Positions 1-12,456 are shown, counted from the stretch's first letter. The stretch is DNA of 64,000 nucleotides from Pseudo-nitzschia pungens (GCA_037355855.1 CM074761.1:2747346-2811345); one strand, 5' to 3'. A program made the numbers and translations. The notes: generated from the sequence alone by a model not told the origin.

Positions 1-793
1 CCCCAGCCACGCCTCGATGTGGTCCTGCCATTTTCCGTACAGAATGGTTCCATCGAGGAATTCGTTGCAGAATTCCTCAAAGGTTCCGGTGTACCCGCCG
101 TCCTCGACGGATTGGTTAGGAGAGGTGGTGATAGAAACTGATCATGACATCGAATGGGTCTCGTACCACGTAGACGCACTTGGCGCCCGGGGGCAGTTGG
201 TTCGGACGCAGGTGGGTGTTGAACACGCGGTACTCCTTCGCCGTCTCCCTGCCGTTGTCGTGGATGCGAATCGGTGTTTGCGCGGGACATCGTTCCGAGA
301 TTGGTTCATTGCCATCGCACCCGGCAATTCCGTTGCCATCCCGTGTGTCTCCACCTTGCGTTCGGAGCCTCCAGTATTGGTCCACCTCGTAAAACGGAGC
401 GGAGTGGGACAGGTGCCAGTCGTCCGGCAACGGATGGTGCGCGTTTGTGTTGGTGTTCGAGTTGGTGTTGATGTCTGCACCCGCATTTCTATGATTTGTA
501 TTTGCATTTCTGCTTGCAGTATTTGAATTTGCAATCTCCCACAGCAGCCGAACGACAATGTTTTGCGTCCAGGTCGTGCCGCTCTTGGGATAGGAACACA
601 CAAAGACGTCGAGGGCCGGAGAGATGGGCATGTCGCGGCACGCCCGCACGGTGGTCTCGCTCGTGATGGGCAGGAGGGGCATTTCGGGCAGGGGATCGTC
701 GACGAGTCTCTGGAAATCCTCGTGGATGGGCATTGCTGCTGTCGTCGTCGTCGTTTTCGTCGTCGTCGTCGTTTTCGTCGCAGGCGAGGCCAT
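1..793 (-). CDS. Sulfotransferase, 3' end missing, one frame break
   Basis: This encodes a PAPS-dependent sulfotransferase that moves sulfate onto a hydroxyl or amine; the substrate is unknown. The 5'-phosphosulfate loop is seen as YPKSGTTWTQN and the 3'-phosphate site as RDPFDVMISFYHH. An Asn/Thr-rich insert separates them. The start is the ATG at 793; the frame stays open further upstream but has no earlier ATG. At 116-118 a TAA directly follows a Ser codon. Skipping one base there restores family-typical sequence (NQ, then DGGYTGTFEEFCNEFLDG and ILYGKW), which stays open to the window edge. The break could be a sequence error, a pseudogene mutation or +1 frameshifting. The family is clear; gene integrity is not. 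Confidence 0.75.
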
Positions 794-1196
794 GGTCGGA
801 GGGATTCGGATGTCGTTGGTCGGGATTTGTGAGATGTCACGGGGAGAAGGATTGCCGTGTCGTTCTGGACCGTCGGATAGGCCGTTGATTGTTGTCGGCA
901 GCACCAGCAACAGGAGCAGTATTAGGAATTAGATTCTGCGGCAGCGAGCTTCTCTTGAGGCGAGGGAGGCTCATAACGGATTGATTGATTCTTGCGGATC
1001 GTCGTCGAGGCAGGGGTTGGAGCGCACTCGCAGATCTTCTGTGACGCTGCTTCGAAGTCTTGCAGGTAAGGTGGTTGGTTACCTGTACGGTATTACTCAT
1101 ACCATCGACGACTGATTTCTGATGGCCGTAAAAAATCTTTCCACTCGCCATCCGGTCAAGATGTGGCATAACTGAGCGAATGACTGAATCATCATC

Positions 1197-1227
<31 letters not shown>

Positions 1228-3090
1228 CATCCTCATCCTCATCCAATCATCATCATCATCGTTCCCAAGATATCCGAGTTCGAACAATCGGAACAATAAA
1301 CGCTAATACTGTACGGTACGGTAGGTACGATATGAGCAATTGATATGTTCGTACATCCGAACGGAATGAATGAATGAATGAATCATCAAAAATCAATCGG
1401 TTGCATTATTCGTGTCTTGGATCTTGGGTCTTGTCTCTTGTCGTCTTGTGAACGACACCCGCTGTTTTGTTTTGATTGATGCATCCATAAATCCATGCAT
1501 GCATGCATGCATGGCATGGCGCACTTTGAAATTCAAATTTCCCCTACAAACAACAAAAATTACAGACCAGTTTCCCGCAGCAACCCCGCGGGCTAGTCCG
1601 CAAGTCTCAACTCCAATCTACAGTAACCGGTATCCAGTACGATACGGTAAGCCTTAGGAGGACCAAGTCATCCTATCTTACTCGTAACTTACTTGCTCCT
1701 TCCGTACCCCGTACGGTTTGGTAATTACGTAATTACGGTAAGGATTGCGGTATGATCAATCTTGCAATGACAATCCACGAACCAACCAAAAACATCGCTA
1801 AATCCAATCATCGCCGGTCCTAGTACCCGTACTAACTCCGTTGCCGACACGACATTTTCGCCAAAAACTATCGCAAATCCAACACATCTTCTATGCAATG
1901 ACCACGCGAGAGGTGCACTAATTACCAAACAATGATCCGGTAGTACTCCGCAACCAAAAGATAGTCGGCACCGCAAATCAAAAACCGTAATTGCACATGG
2001 GGTGGTTGTGTGTCGGATCCTCCAATGCCGCGCAGCAATGCAGATGGATTGGTTCAACAAATGAAGAGAAGAAGAAGGAACAAACGATCTTTTCCTTCCT
2101 TCCTTCCGAAAGAGAAACCAGTCCAAGCTACCGACCGGTACCGTACTCCTACTACGCACTCCGGGGAACGTAATCTTACCGTACGGTAGCATTGCTGCAA
2201 TTGTATTCCTCGGTCACTTCTCTTTTGCAAACACGGATCCTGCTGGATTTTGGGTGGGTGATGATGATTCATTCATTCGACGATTCATTGATTCATTCAC
2301 GTAAGGTTACCGGTAATCTTAAAATAGTATACGGTGCTTCCCCCGGCTTGTCTTTGCGTTCCCCAATAAAGCATTGGTGCGATCATTCGGCAAAACGGGT
2401 TCCGGTTGCCGTACATGCAATCGATCGTAAGGTCCTTCCTTACCCGCAATAAAAATAATATACCGTACCGCAATTGATAATATTTTATCATTGCGATCTG
2501 CCGCACCACAACGCACACACACGTGGATTGTTGTTACCCGTACACAAATCACAATCCTTACCAAAGACAAGTATTGTAGAAGTACCAACTTACCTGCCGT
2601 ATAGAGCGCGTTTGTTGTTGGTTCCGCAATCTTATTGAGTACTTGCAGTTGATCGATCGTGCAACCGCAGCTGCATCTGCAATCGTCTTCTCTTATTGGC
2701 AAGGCACAACAAGCAAGATTTACTTGCTCCGTCGGTCCGGTTGGCTTTCTCTGAGTTTCCGGACACTCTCCATTGCCCCTCGCCTTTGTTTCAACACATG
2801 TGGCATGCCAACCATCCGGTTTTCTGACCGATAGGAAGAGACCCCTCGAACAGAATTATCTGAACTGCACGAAGTAACGCACCGGTACCGGTAAGGCTAG
2901 CGTCGTCCAGCAGAATTGTTGCCGGCAGATCGACAGAGTTTTCGGCATTGCATCAATCCGATCGCATTGCAAAGAATACCGTACTACCGTACTACCGTAA
3001 TTACTACACCTACCGTGCTCTGCGAGCAATCTCCGATTGAATCCGGCGCACACGATACAAGCACGAGCATTTGCATTGCGCGAGGAAACC
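794..3090. other. Intergenic region
   Basis: I see no convincing gene here. The region separates the start of the minus-strand sulfotransferase from the start of the plus-strand AP2-like gene, so it probably holds both promoters. It carries CATT-type short tandem repeats near 1190-1235 and 1365-1385, a self-complementary ATGC run near 1494-1515, many short self-complementary words such as GTACCGTAC and TACCGGTA, and one copy of the decamer GTAAGGTTAC at 2301-2310. Confidence 0.6.
1190..1235. repeat. ATTCATC short tandem repeat
   Basis: The unit ATTCATC (7 bp, with drift to ATCCTC at the end) is repeated about six times. It is ordinary low-complexity sequence upstream of the sulfotransferase start. 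Confidence 0.7.
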
Positions 3091-5943
3091 ATGACGGATC
3101 CGCAACAACGAACCGGCGACTCTTCCTCCTCCTCGTCGTCGTCGTCCCCCAAATCCCCTTCGACGGTGACCGCCGAACTCTCGCTCCTCGAGGAACTCTT
3201 GGTGGCGGGAAAGAGCATCCGCGGGGATCGAGACGTGGAAATGACCGACGAAGACGACGAAGACCACCACCAACTCCGGGCCGAAGACCGAACCGCGGAA
3301 GGAAATCCCCAAACGGCGCCGCTGTCCGAACGCGGAATCCGCGGAGGAACCGGCAACGGAACTTTGTCCACTCCGCACACGCCAACAACCACAACCACAA
3401 CAACAACAACGCCCCGACGAGCATCGATGAACGGTGCCGCGAGGAATGCTGCTCTGGAGGAATTCGGGAAGGAAGTCGCCCCCGGAAGCAACGACGACGA
3501 CGATAATGGCAATAGCAGCGGCTCGCCATCCAGCAATGCGGCGGCTGCATTGCTCGTGGGAATGGGAATGGCAATGATGACTCAGCAACGCCGACTGGTC
3601 CACGAGACCGAGATCGGCAACAACACCAACAACACCAACAATCACATGCATAACAACAACAACAACAACAACAACATCAACAATCATGTTCATAACAACA
3701 ACAACAACAACAACAACAACAACGAACACGGATCGCCCGGCGGAGCAATCGTTGCCAACCCGGAAAATCCCGGAAATGCCCCGGCAGCTCCCGTTGCCAT
3801 GGGGTCTTCCGTACTGGACGCCTTTCGCAAGCGCCAGGAGGCCAAAACGAGAGCGACGACAACGGCCTCGAGCGACGTGGAGGAGCAATGGCGCAGGATC
3901 CGATTGACGGTTTCCAAACAAACGGAAGCGGAAGCGGGGAGCGGAACAGCTCCGGGATCCGCAACCGGGACCGGAACGGCGGCCACCTCCATCGGTCGGG
4001 GCAACGACCCAAACGCAAAACCCCTGGAGCTCCCCAAGGGGGTCACGCGCCGTCCCTCGGGTGCCTGGCAGGCCCAGATTTACTACTCGGGGAAAACGAG
4101 GTACATCGGGGTGTGGGAAACGGCGCAACAGGCCGCCAGGGCCTACAATCTGGCCAAGAATGCGTTGCAGGAACTCAAGAAGAAGACCAAACCCGGCCCG
4201 AGGAGGGCGAGCAACGGTGCCAATCGCAATGGCAGCAACACCAAAAACAACAAAAACAACAACAAAAATAACAAAAACAAAAACAAAAACAATTGCAACA
4301 GCAATCACAGCCAGAATGTCTACGACGATGCCTACCGGAAACGCCAGCACCCCAAGGCAGCAGCCGTCCAATCCAAGGGGATCCCGGGTCACAATCACGG
4401 GTCAACGGCAACAACTCCAACTGCAGCTGCAACGTCAACTGCAACCACGACGTCATCGTTGCGCCCCCCTCACCTGACCGTGGTGCCCAAGCACGACGGT
4501 GAACTCTGGTTGCCCCCTTCCATCACGTGGCCCTCCTCCGCCTCGTCGGCCTCCACTGCTGGTTCGAGGGAAGAGGTCGCGGAACAGGGACCCTTCAAGA
4601 AACGAAAGGTGCTGGACCCACCTGCGTCTTTGGCCTCCTCCGAACAGCGACAACAATTGCAACAGCAATTGCAATTGCAATTACAACCCCAGCCTTCGAA
4701 CCGGGCGCATCTGTCGTCCTCCTCCTCCGCCTTTCATCCCTCCCCGTGGTCCGCACTTTCCCATGCCGTGCACCACCTCCACGCGGCGCTGCACCTGCAA
4801 GGGCAAAAAACGCCTCCCGGCGGCGACCCGGGCCAAAAGAACTCCAAGGACATGAACAACAGCAACAACAGCAACAACAACACATCCGCAACAACGCCTG
4901 TTGCGGCTCTGGCTCGTTCGGCGGAGGAGCAGCAGCAGCAACAACCACAACCACAACCTTCGCTCCAGAACCACGCACTCCGCCACCCGGCGCTCCAGTT
5001 GATGTCCCTGAGGCCACACCCACACGCCCACGCCCGTGTTCCGATGCCCCCGGCCTTTTGGTCGGCTCCCCAGCGCGCTCCCTATCCACCACCGTTTGCG
5101 TCCAACGGAGCCCACCCCTACACGTCCTATGCTGCTGCGGCGGCGGCGACGGCTTCGGGAACCGAGCCAGCCAAGAAAGCGGACCGCAAGCGACCAACGC
5201 TGGTCGGTGCGCGTCCCCGGGCCGCGGGAGCAACTCCGGCAGGAGCAGGAGCAGCGGTGGCCAAGACCCAGGCGAAAAAGGCCCACACCGCATCTGCCGC
5301 CGGTGCCGGGGGTGCGGGAAGAACCAAGGCGCTGTCGAGCCAGCAAATGGCCGAAAACGAAACGTGGAAAGCGATCCGCGCCGAGGTGGTGGGACTCTTT
5401 GACGCTGCGAGACGGCGACGGAAGGAACGGGAACGCAACCGACTCCGGAAACTGACGGAAGCGAAAGCGGAATCCGAAACGCAAACGCAACCCTCGGAGG
5501 AGGGAAAGGACGACGAGGACGGGGACGAGCCACTGATCCGCAAGATCTTTGACAAGGACGTCCTTCGGGGAATCACCGTGCGTCCGTCGGGAAAATTCCA
5601 GGCCCAGCTATACTTTGGCGGCCGATCCCGATACATTGGTGTCTTTGACTCGCAGCTGGAAGCCGCTTCCGCCTACGAGATGATTCGGGAGAGAATCAAG
5701 AGCCATCGACACAAACCCCCTCTCTCCCCACCCCGGTCGTCGTCCGAGTCGTCGTCGTCGTTGTCCTCCGAGTCGTCGTCGTCTTCTTCTTCTTCCGCTT
5801 CGTCCACCTCGTCTCTGTCTCTCAAGCAACTCATCTCGGCCGCGGCCTCCCGGTCCGAGATCAAGGATGGATCGGATCACGCGACAAAACCGAGGTCGAT
5901 CACTCCCTCACCGACACCCCACAAGGCAATGCCGCGGAGGTAG
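3091..5943 (+). CDS. AP2-like DNA-binding protein with two AP2 domains
   Basis: This 950-residue protein probably acts as a nuclear transcription regulator. Two AP2/ERF-type modules are visible. The first, at about residues 316-365, has GVTRRPSGAWQAQIYYSGK followed by RYIGVWETAQQAARAYN. The second, at about 826-875, has GITVRPSGKFQAQLYFGG followed by RYIGVFDSQLEAASAYE. The modules are separated by more than 450 residues of Asn-, Gln-, Ser- and Ala-rich low-complexity sequence, and a basic KKRK patch may be a nuclear localisation signal. The start is the ATG at 3091; the frame is open upstream but only with non-ATG codons. The frame is intact over 2.85 kb despite high GC and simple repeats. 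The AP2 assignment rests on the R-P-S-G...YIGV/F...AA.AY pattern. The target genes are unknown. Confidence 0.8.
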   Translation: MTDPQQRTGDSSSSSSSSSPKSPSTVTAELSLLEELLVAGKSIRGDRDVEMTDEDDEDHHQLRAEDRTAEGNPQTAPLSERGIRGGTGNGTLSTPHTPTTTTTTTTTPRRASMNGAARNAALEEFGKEVAPGSNDDDDNGNSSGSPSSNAAAALLVGMGMAMMTQQRRLVHETEIGNNTNNTNNHMHNNNNNNNNINNHVHNNNNNNNNNNEHGSPGGAIVANPENPGNAPAAPVAMGSSVLDAFRKRQEAKTRATTTASSDVEEQWRRIRLTVSKQTEAEAGSGTAPGSATGTGTAATSIGRGNDPNAKPLELPKGVTRRPSGAWQAQIYYSGKTRYIGVWETAQQAARAYNLAKNALQELKKKTKPGPRRASNGANRNGSNTKNNKNNNKNNKNKNKNNCNSNHSQNVYDDAYRKRQHPKAAAVQSKGIPGHNHGSTATTPTAAATSTATTTSSLRPPHLTVVPKHDGELWLPPSITWPSSASSASTAGSREEVAEQGPFKKRKVLDPPASLASSEQRQQLQQQLQLQLQPQPSNRAHLSSSSSAFHPSPWSALSHAVHHLHAALHLQGQKTPPGGDPGQKNSKDMNNSNNSNNNTSATTPVAALARSAEEQQQQQPQPQPSLQNHALRHPALQLMSLRPHPHAHARVPMPPAFWSAPQRAPYPPPFASNGAHPYTSYAAAAAATASGTEPAKKADRKRPTLVGARPRAAGATPAGAGAAVAKTQAKKAHTASAAGAGGAGRTKALSSQQMAENETWKAIRAEVVGLFDAARRRRKERERNRLRKLTEAKAESETQTQPSEEGKDDEDGDEPLIRKIFDKDVLRGITVRPSGKFQAQLYFGGRSRYIGVFDSQLEAASAYEMIRERIKSHRHKPPLSPPRSSSESSSSLSSESSSSSSSSASSTSSLSLKQLISAAASRSEIKDGSDHATKPRSITPSPTPHKAMPRR

Positions 5944-8105
5944 CCCCTCGAGTTTGTGACGACATTTTTTCGGTGTGCGATTCCCAGGGATGGAATGCAC
6001 CAAGCAAGCAACCAAGCAACCAAGCAGCCAAGCAACCAACCAAGTCACGAGCGAACCAATCCATCCAAAGGCGCAACGAAGCTCGGGAAGAAAAACAACA
6101 AACAGCAAACGAACATCTCTGGCACGCGCAGGTCGTTGTTTCTTAGTATTGTATCAAAAATAGAATAAACAGAAAACTAAGTATTTTTCTATGACAGTGT
6201 GAATGAAAGGGGTTGTTTCGCTTGCGTACACGGAGAGAATGCATAGTTCAAAGGATCGTTCCGGGGCCTCGGGCCGGGATTGCTTCTTTTGACCGATGGT
6301 AAGGTTTCCCGGTACGGCTTCCTCCTGGGCTTTGGGAGTCCGGTAACGGTTCTCGTCGATTCATTTTCTGGAATCAATCATTCCTTCGAAGTGACAAGCG
6401 CCGGTTGCGATAGCATGCGATAGCATCCTCACTATCTTATCCAATGAGTTGCTTGCGTAATTACTGGGTACCGGTAGATACAGATCGGCATGCTCACACA
6501 AATCATTCGTTGATCACGCGCATCGGTCACCGTGCCCGAGGATCCGAAAGTTTCCTCGAAATTCAAAACGGCATGCAACAAAAAAATAATGTCGATCCGT
6601 TGCTTTGTCGTGGATTTTCGGTTCGAGCATTCGGATTGGCCGAGAGGATGATGCCGGGATTTGTGGGATTACGTAAGTTACGTGGATAAGACAAAAAGAT
6701 CTCGTGCGACTACGAACCGGTTCCTGTTAACCGTTACCGGTACCCGGTACGGTGGGTACTCGCTCATCGCACGACGGAAGGTTCGTCAATCAATCGTGAC
6801 GGTATTCAGTATTCAGTATGTTTCCTAAAGGTGGGAACAGGACTGCTCAGGATTGATTGGATTGATTCGAGATTCATTCGTTCTCAAGACTGCAATCAAC
6901 GAAAAGAAGAATGAGGAACGGAAGTTGGACGGCGCCAACCAACGAGATTCTTGGGTGGTGGGCTGTCTCGAGAGTTTTGCTCCCGCGGTTCCTTCATTTT
7001 TCCTTCTTCTTCCATCTATTCGTTGACACCTTCGATGCGCAATGCTTGCCTGCCGCGCGACACTTTGGCATGAGATTCGACCCGTCACTCGCAACAATCA
7101 TCGTACGGTAATACCGGTAGGAATTTGTAATTTTCTCTGTGAGTATGACGCGCCGCGCGCCCGCACCGGTAGGTAGTAGGTAAGACAAAACCTTTAGGCA
7201 ATTTAACTTAGTACGGTACGAGTACGTAAGCTACATAACGGTACTTGCGCTGCATTGCCTTTTTCCTACAGATGCCCATCGTATGGTTCGTCAGTACAAT
7301 ACGGTTCACTCCTCCAGCGCTTCCATCGGAAGTCCTGTCACTGCACGTGCGCTTGCGAGAGGAATGTTGACACCCCCCTCCGCGAAACCTCCCAGCCTAC
7401 CATTCGGTAACATCAACTACCGACAACAAGAACCGAAACCGACACTCTGATCGACACCGGTGGCACCTACTCCCGTACGGTACTTACTCTCCTGCACTGC
7501 GGTCACATCGAGAATCCAAATAATTAAATATAGAATCCTTTTTCAGTCGATCGTCGATTGGTATATTACATGCATCAAACCGAAAACGCATCGTTGGATT
7601 CCGCTGCTTCCAAGAGGATCGAAAGAGCTCATCATTCGTGAGGAGATTCCTTTGCAAAGTAGCCCGTCTGCCCGTGAACGTTCCCACTCTCGTCCCATCG
7701 CATTCCAAACCACGAACGCCGGACAGCGAACTAGTTCAGTCCCTCGGATCGATTGATTCATTGATTGATTCATTGATTCGTTGCTTTTCTGTTGCGTCCG
7801 GGCGAAAGGAGATAGGGAACAAACGAAGAACCACATGGATGGATCGACCCTTTGCTACAACAAACTTATCCACGAACGGATTGATTGATTGAATGAACGA
7901 TTCGCTGATAGAGAAATATATTCGAACCTTTGATTGATTCATTGATCGAGGAACAAACTCATTGATCGAAACCGTATTGCACCAAACGCAAAGAGCAAGG
8001 GATCGATCGACCGATCGAACAAACGAACGGAGCACCGTCCGCCACGACCTCCGGTGCCAACAGATAGCAGCATCCAGTAGCGGACCAAACAAAACCCGGG
8101 CCGTC
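5944..8105. other. Intergenic region
   Basis: This lies between the AP2-like gene and the receptor kinase. It contains an AAGCAACC-type tandem repeat just after the AP2 stop (about 6002-6045) and GATTGATTCATT-type short repeats close to the kinase start (about 7750-7780 and 7875-7945). Several self-complementary GTACGGTAC and TACCGGTA words also occur. No open frame has domain-like content. Confidence 0.6.
6002..6045. repeat. CAAGCAAC tandem repeat
   Basis: Imperfect copies of an 8 bp CAAGCAAC/CAAGCAGC unit lie in the probable 3' untranslated region of the AP2-like gene. Confidence 0.65.
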
Positions 8106-11100
8106 ATGTACATGGACGACGAAAACGATTCGGACTGCGGCCGGAACGAGGCCGTTGGTCCCTGTGGTTGTCCCGAAGACGAACGCATCGAGGAAGAGAA
8201 TCATCCCTCCCGGATTCGTTCCGCTGGGGAAGCTCTGGAAGCCACAGAGATGCCGGCGGGAATGCTTGCTGCCAACACGGACCAAACGCAGCGATACCGA
8301 TCCTCGCGTTCCGGAAGCCGGATGGGACGAATACAGCCCTTGGTTGGACCGAACACCACAACGCAAAACCCGAGGATACGGACCCGGAACCAATCCCCGC
8401 CCCCGACGTTGGTTCGGACCAGAGAACGAGACGAACACTTCGAGGAGGATTGGTACAGCGATAACGAGGAGAGCGAAACCGCCCGTTTGTTTGGAACGCG
8501 GGAAGAAGACCATTGGTGGACGTCGTCTTCGTCGTCGTTTTTCTCTTACTCGTCCCGGCGGAGGAGGAAAATCTTTTTGTTTCTGGTAGTACCCATGTGG
8601 ATATCCTCGCTGTCACTCCTTTACTTTCGAGTCCCATCGGTAGTCTCAAAACAGTTCGAACGGCATCGCGAACCCAAGATGGAAAAACGCCCTAACGATT
8701 GGGAGAAGATGCTGCTGTTGAGTCCGGAACGGAGGAGATTGTTTGGAAGCAGAGCCAGTCCATCGTCATCGCCATCTCTAATCCCGGCAACATCCCCGTC
8801 CTCTTCCTCCTCCACATCATCAACATCATCGGCATCCTCGTCCTCGTCATCTTCTAACAGAAAGACCAACGATCCGCAACTGGTCGTTGCCGGAAAGATG
8901 TCGGTCGACGATGCCCTTTGCAACATTGCCCAATACAACCTGAGAACCAAGGAATGGTCCCTGTCCGAACGCATCCAACTCAGTCTGTACAATTCCTACT
9001 CGGGAGGGCAGGTCTATTCCCTGCTGGCCAACCACACCAATAACTACAACAATGCGCCGTCCACGGAGGCCAATCCGAACGATGCGAACGTACCGTCACG
9101 TGTTCGGAACAGCGGCAAGCGCAGAGGCAAGAAGAACGACAACCGTGCCGTCGGAGGGAGCGGTGAGCTCATTGTGGTGGGTGCCTTTGACACGACCTAT
9201 CGCAACAGCCAGGTCACGTACTGCTCGGTGGGCAAGTGGGACGGATACGAACTCTCCAAGGTCGGCGAGGGATTGTGCAACTCGGCCCTGTCCAAGGGGA
9301 TGAAAATCACGACCGCGGCCATGGCCGGACCCCAAGACGTGTACGCGGCGGGATCCTTCCAGACCCAGGTGTGGAACGGGGACCGGCACGAATTTGTCAA
9401 GATCTACAACATTGCGCACTACAACGCCGCGGGAGAGGGGGGCCCGGTGTGGCTCCCGCTCAACGTCGGACAAATCACGTGTTCGTGGTGCACCGTCACG
9501 GTCTTGTCCCTCGCGTGGGACGCCAAGCGGCAGCAGCTTCACGTCGCGGGAAAATTCAATGCCATCGACGGACGGAACATCGCGGCGGGCCTGGCCGTGT
9601 ACGATCTGAAGTCTGGTCGGTTAGTGGCACACCCCGGAGGTGGCCTGGCCATGAAAAACGCGACGGAAGACGGGGTCGGAACGGCGCTCCAGCTGGACGA
9701 GGAAAAGGGCGTTTTGTACGTGATGGGGTCTTTCGAACGATTGACGGCAACGGGGGAGTATTGCTTGGGCCTGGCCGCGTACGACATCAACACCAACCAC
9801 TGGACGTGCCTCGCTAATCCGGCTCACACCGTGCAACCCACGGGAGGCGGGAACATGATTTTGACGCCGTACGGACTCATGGTGGCCGGCAAAACCTCTG
9901 GGGAAGAAACGACCTGGAAAGACGACAGTCGACCCTATACAATCGCTCTGCTGCACACCACGCTCCGAACACAGAAGGTAGTCAACGACACGGTCGTAGA
10001 TACGTCTCGAGACGAACCCCATGAAAAGACGTCCAAAAACTTGGGAAAGTCGTTGTTGGCTCCCGTATCGTCGTTGATATCGTCTTGGTCGAAGTGGGTC
10101 GTCGCAATCGCAATCGTTGGAGAAAAAGGACGAAGACGAAACCACGTCCAGCGAGGAAAACGGCAATGACTTTGTCACGTATCACGAATTTGAATGGTCT
10201 TGGCTTCCAGGTTTCAAAGGGAACGACGAACCTCTCCATGCTTTGACCAATGGATTTGGTGAGCACGAAGGTGCTATTTTTATTGCGGGAGACAATCTAG
10301 TTGCTAAGTGGTCTTATCAACAGCGACCCGCGACGAAAAGTGGGAGCTCTTCACACGACCACACTAGCAGAAAATTGTCCACGTCACCGGATAGTGGCAC
10401 GCAGGATAACGAATGGGTAGCAGTCACCGAAACATTGTCGACAGGCCACGTTCGAGGTGCCATCATGGCTATTTCTCAGATGCAGTTGTCCCCAGATCCG
10501 GAGCCCGACGATTCCATTGAACACGACGAACCAATTTCGAGTATTAATGTAACGATTTTGATAACCCTTGCTGTGGGATGTCTCATTGGTCTGCTGGGAG
10601 CGGTGATATGCAACGGACAGTTGCGGTCGAAAATCTTCCCTTGCTTCGATTTTGGGGGAAAAGAAGAAGGATTTCCTCTCGATACCTTACAGATTGGACA
10701 TACAAACATTACGGATGCGTATCAAAAAGCCATGCGCAGTCGGTATTTGGAGCAGCCCCACTTGATAACCATTATCAATCCTCAGGAAATATTCTTGCAA
10801 CGAATTATAGGCGAAGGAACCTTTGGGAGAGTTTGGAGTGCCCGATGGAAAAGCTCATCCGTAGCCGTGAAGGAATTTGTATTCGCTCAGGCTGCAGTGA
10901 TTGGTAGATCGTCCATGCAGCAACAGATTGTCGAAGAAATCATCGGCGAGGCCGGAATGATGGCTATCTTACGCCATCCCAATGTTTTGCAATTGTTTGG
11001 GTGTTCCCTGACCGCCCAAGCCATTTGGATTGTAAGCGAACTTTGCTCGCTTGGAAGCCTTCGGCAGGTTTTGGACGACCGTGATCGTTCGTTGCCGGAC

Positions 11101-11910
11101 GATCTCAAGGTGAACCTGGCACTTCAGGTGGCGGAGGGCATGACCTATCTGCACAACCAAGACCCAGCGATTATTCATCGCGATTTGAAATCGCATAATA
11201 TTTTCGTCCACGAAACATTTATTGATACCGAGCAGGAAGGTGACTCGAACATCAATGGTCCGAGTGGTGACGGCCAAGAAAATCAATTGACACGTTGGAT
11301 TCGACCTCAAAAAATGAAGACTCATTCGACCTTGGTGGCAAAGATTGGCGATTGGGGCTCCGCTAGAGCGACCTGGTCAGGGTCACGAACAATGACCCAT
11401 GGTGTTGGAACGGCTTGTTGGTTGGCTCCAGAGGTTATCAAACATGCTCGCTGTTCCAAGTATAGCGATGTCTACGGCTACGGTATTGTATTGTGGGAAA
11501 TGAGTACCCGAGAGGAAGTTTACAAAGGTTTGGAGGGCACCCAGATAATTGCGAAAGTCGCGAACGAAGGCCTACGTCCCCCTGTACCCGAGAATTGTCC
11601 ATGGAGCGATGTCATGGTAAAATGCTGGGCCGAACGCCCAACAGATCGATTGACGTTCAACGATGTTGTTACTGAGTTGAATAAAATCGGTAGAGACCTC
11701 GACGAGGATGGCAACGGTTCGAAGGACGATTGTTGTGTGGATCACCATCAACAACCACCGCAAGAAGGAGACTCGAAAGAAAATGCCGAGGACACACCCC
11801 TATTGATTACGGACGATATTTCAAAATACCGCGAGGACGATAAAAGCAATGGAGGAAAGCATAGTATTCTCTCGACTATATTGCGTCAGCGAAGGAGTAC
11901 CATAAGTTAA
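8106..11910 (+). CDS. Receptor-like kinase: repeat ectodomain, TM segment, TKL-type kinase
   Basis: This appears to be a membrane receptor kinase of about 1,267 residues. The cytosolic N-terminus is acidic. A first membrane segment (FLFLVVPMWISSLSLLYF, about residue 155) is followed by an ectodomain with beta-propeller-like repeats (VVAGKM..NIAQYN, IVVGAFDT, LHVAGKFNAIDG, LYVMGSFERL) that recall Rax2/kelch proteins. A second membrane segment lies at about residue 811 (ITLAVGCLIGLLGAVIC). The kinase domain spans about 10790-11690 and has GEGTFGRVW, VAVKEF, HRDLKSHNI and APEVIK. The metal-binding DFG is DWG. The start is the ATG at 8106. Frames differ on the two sides of about 10096. Removing one G from the GGG at 10096-10098 joins them; a 58-64 nt GT-AG intron starting at 10065 is an alternative. 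The ligand is unknown. Confidence 0.7.
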
Positions 11911-12456
11911 CTTCCATCCATTGAAAATACGTACAACGCTTAAACTTTTTTACCTATTATTGAACTTGGTTCGTGGGAAGGAATTAACTTGCACACCTCG
12001 GTCTTGACGAAACAGATAAGTGGCGGGTGCCATTTTTTGGAAGGTGTGGCTTCGATCGAAGGAGTAACCTTTACGTCCCATAGCCTTAAGGTGGACGTAC
12101 AATTTCAAAGACAAGATAGGAATGCATTTCATGGATCGGATTCCTGTTGCGATTCCATCGGGTTTCGTTCTTGTGACATTGTAAAATGCGGGCAAATACT
12201 CAGCAATAATAAAGTCAAACAATACGGAACCGTTCTGTTCGAAGCGAAAGAAAATATTGCTATTTGTAGTCTTTACCGACTTGACAGACGCCATAAGATT
12301 ATTGTTTGTTCGTTCTTGAAGATGCCTCAGTGAAACGGTCATTATACATTGCTGTTGCCTCATTTTTCTCTGCGGCTTGTTATTATGCACTCTAGGTATA
12401 AGCAATCACCTGGTGAAAGACACTAGCAACACTCCAGAGAACCCCCATAATGAACA

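Noticed and set aside
3010..4398. Long minus-strand open frame (462 codons) opposite the AP2-like gene
   Set aside because: It is the mirror of Asn/Thr repeat codons (runs of Val and Cys), with no domain content. The sense frame carries two AP2 modules.
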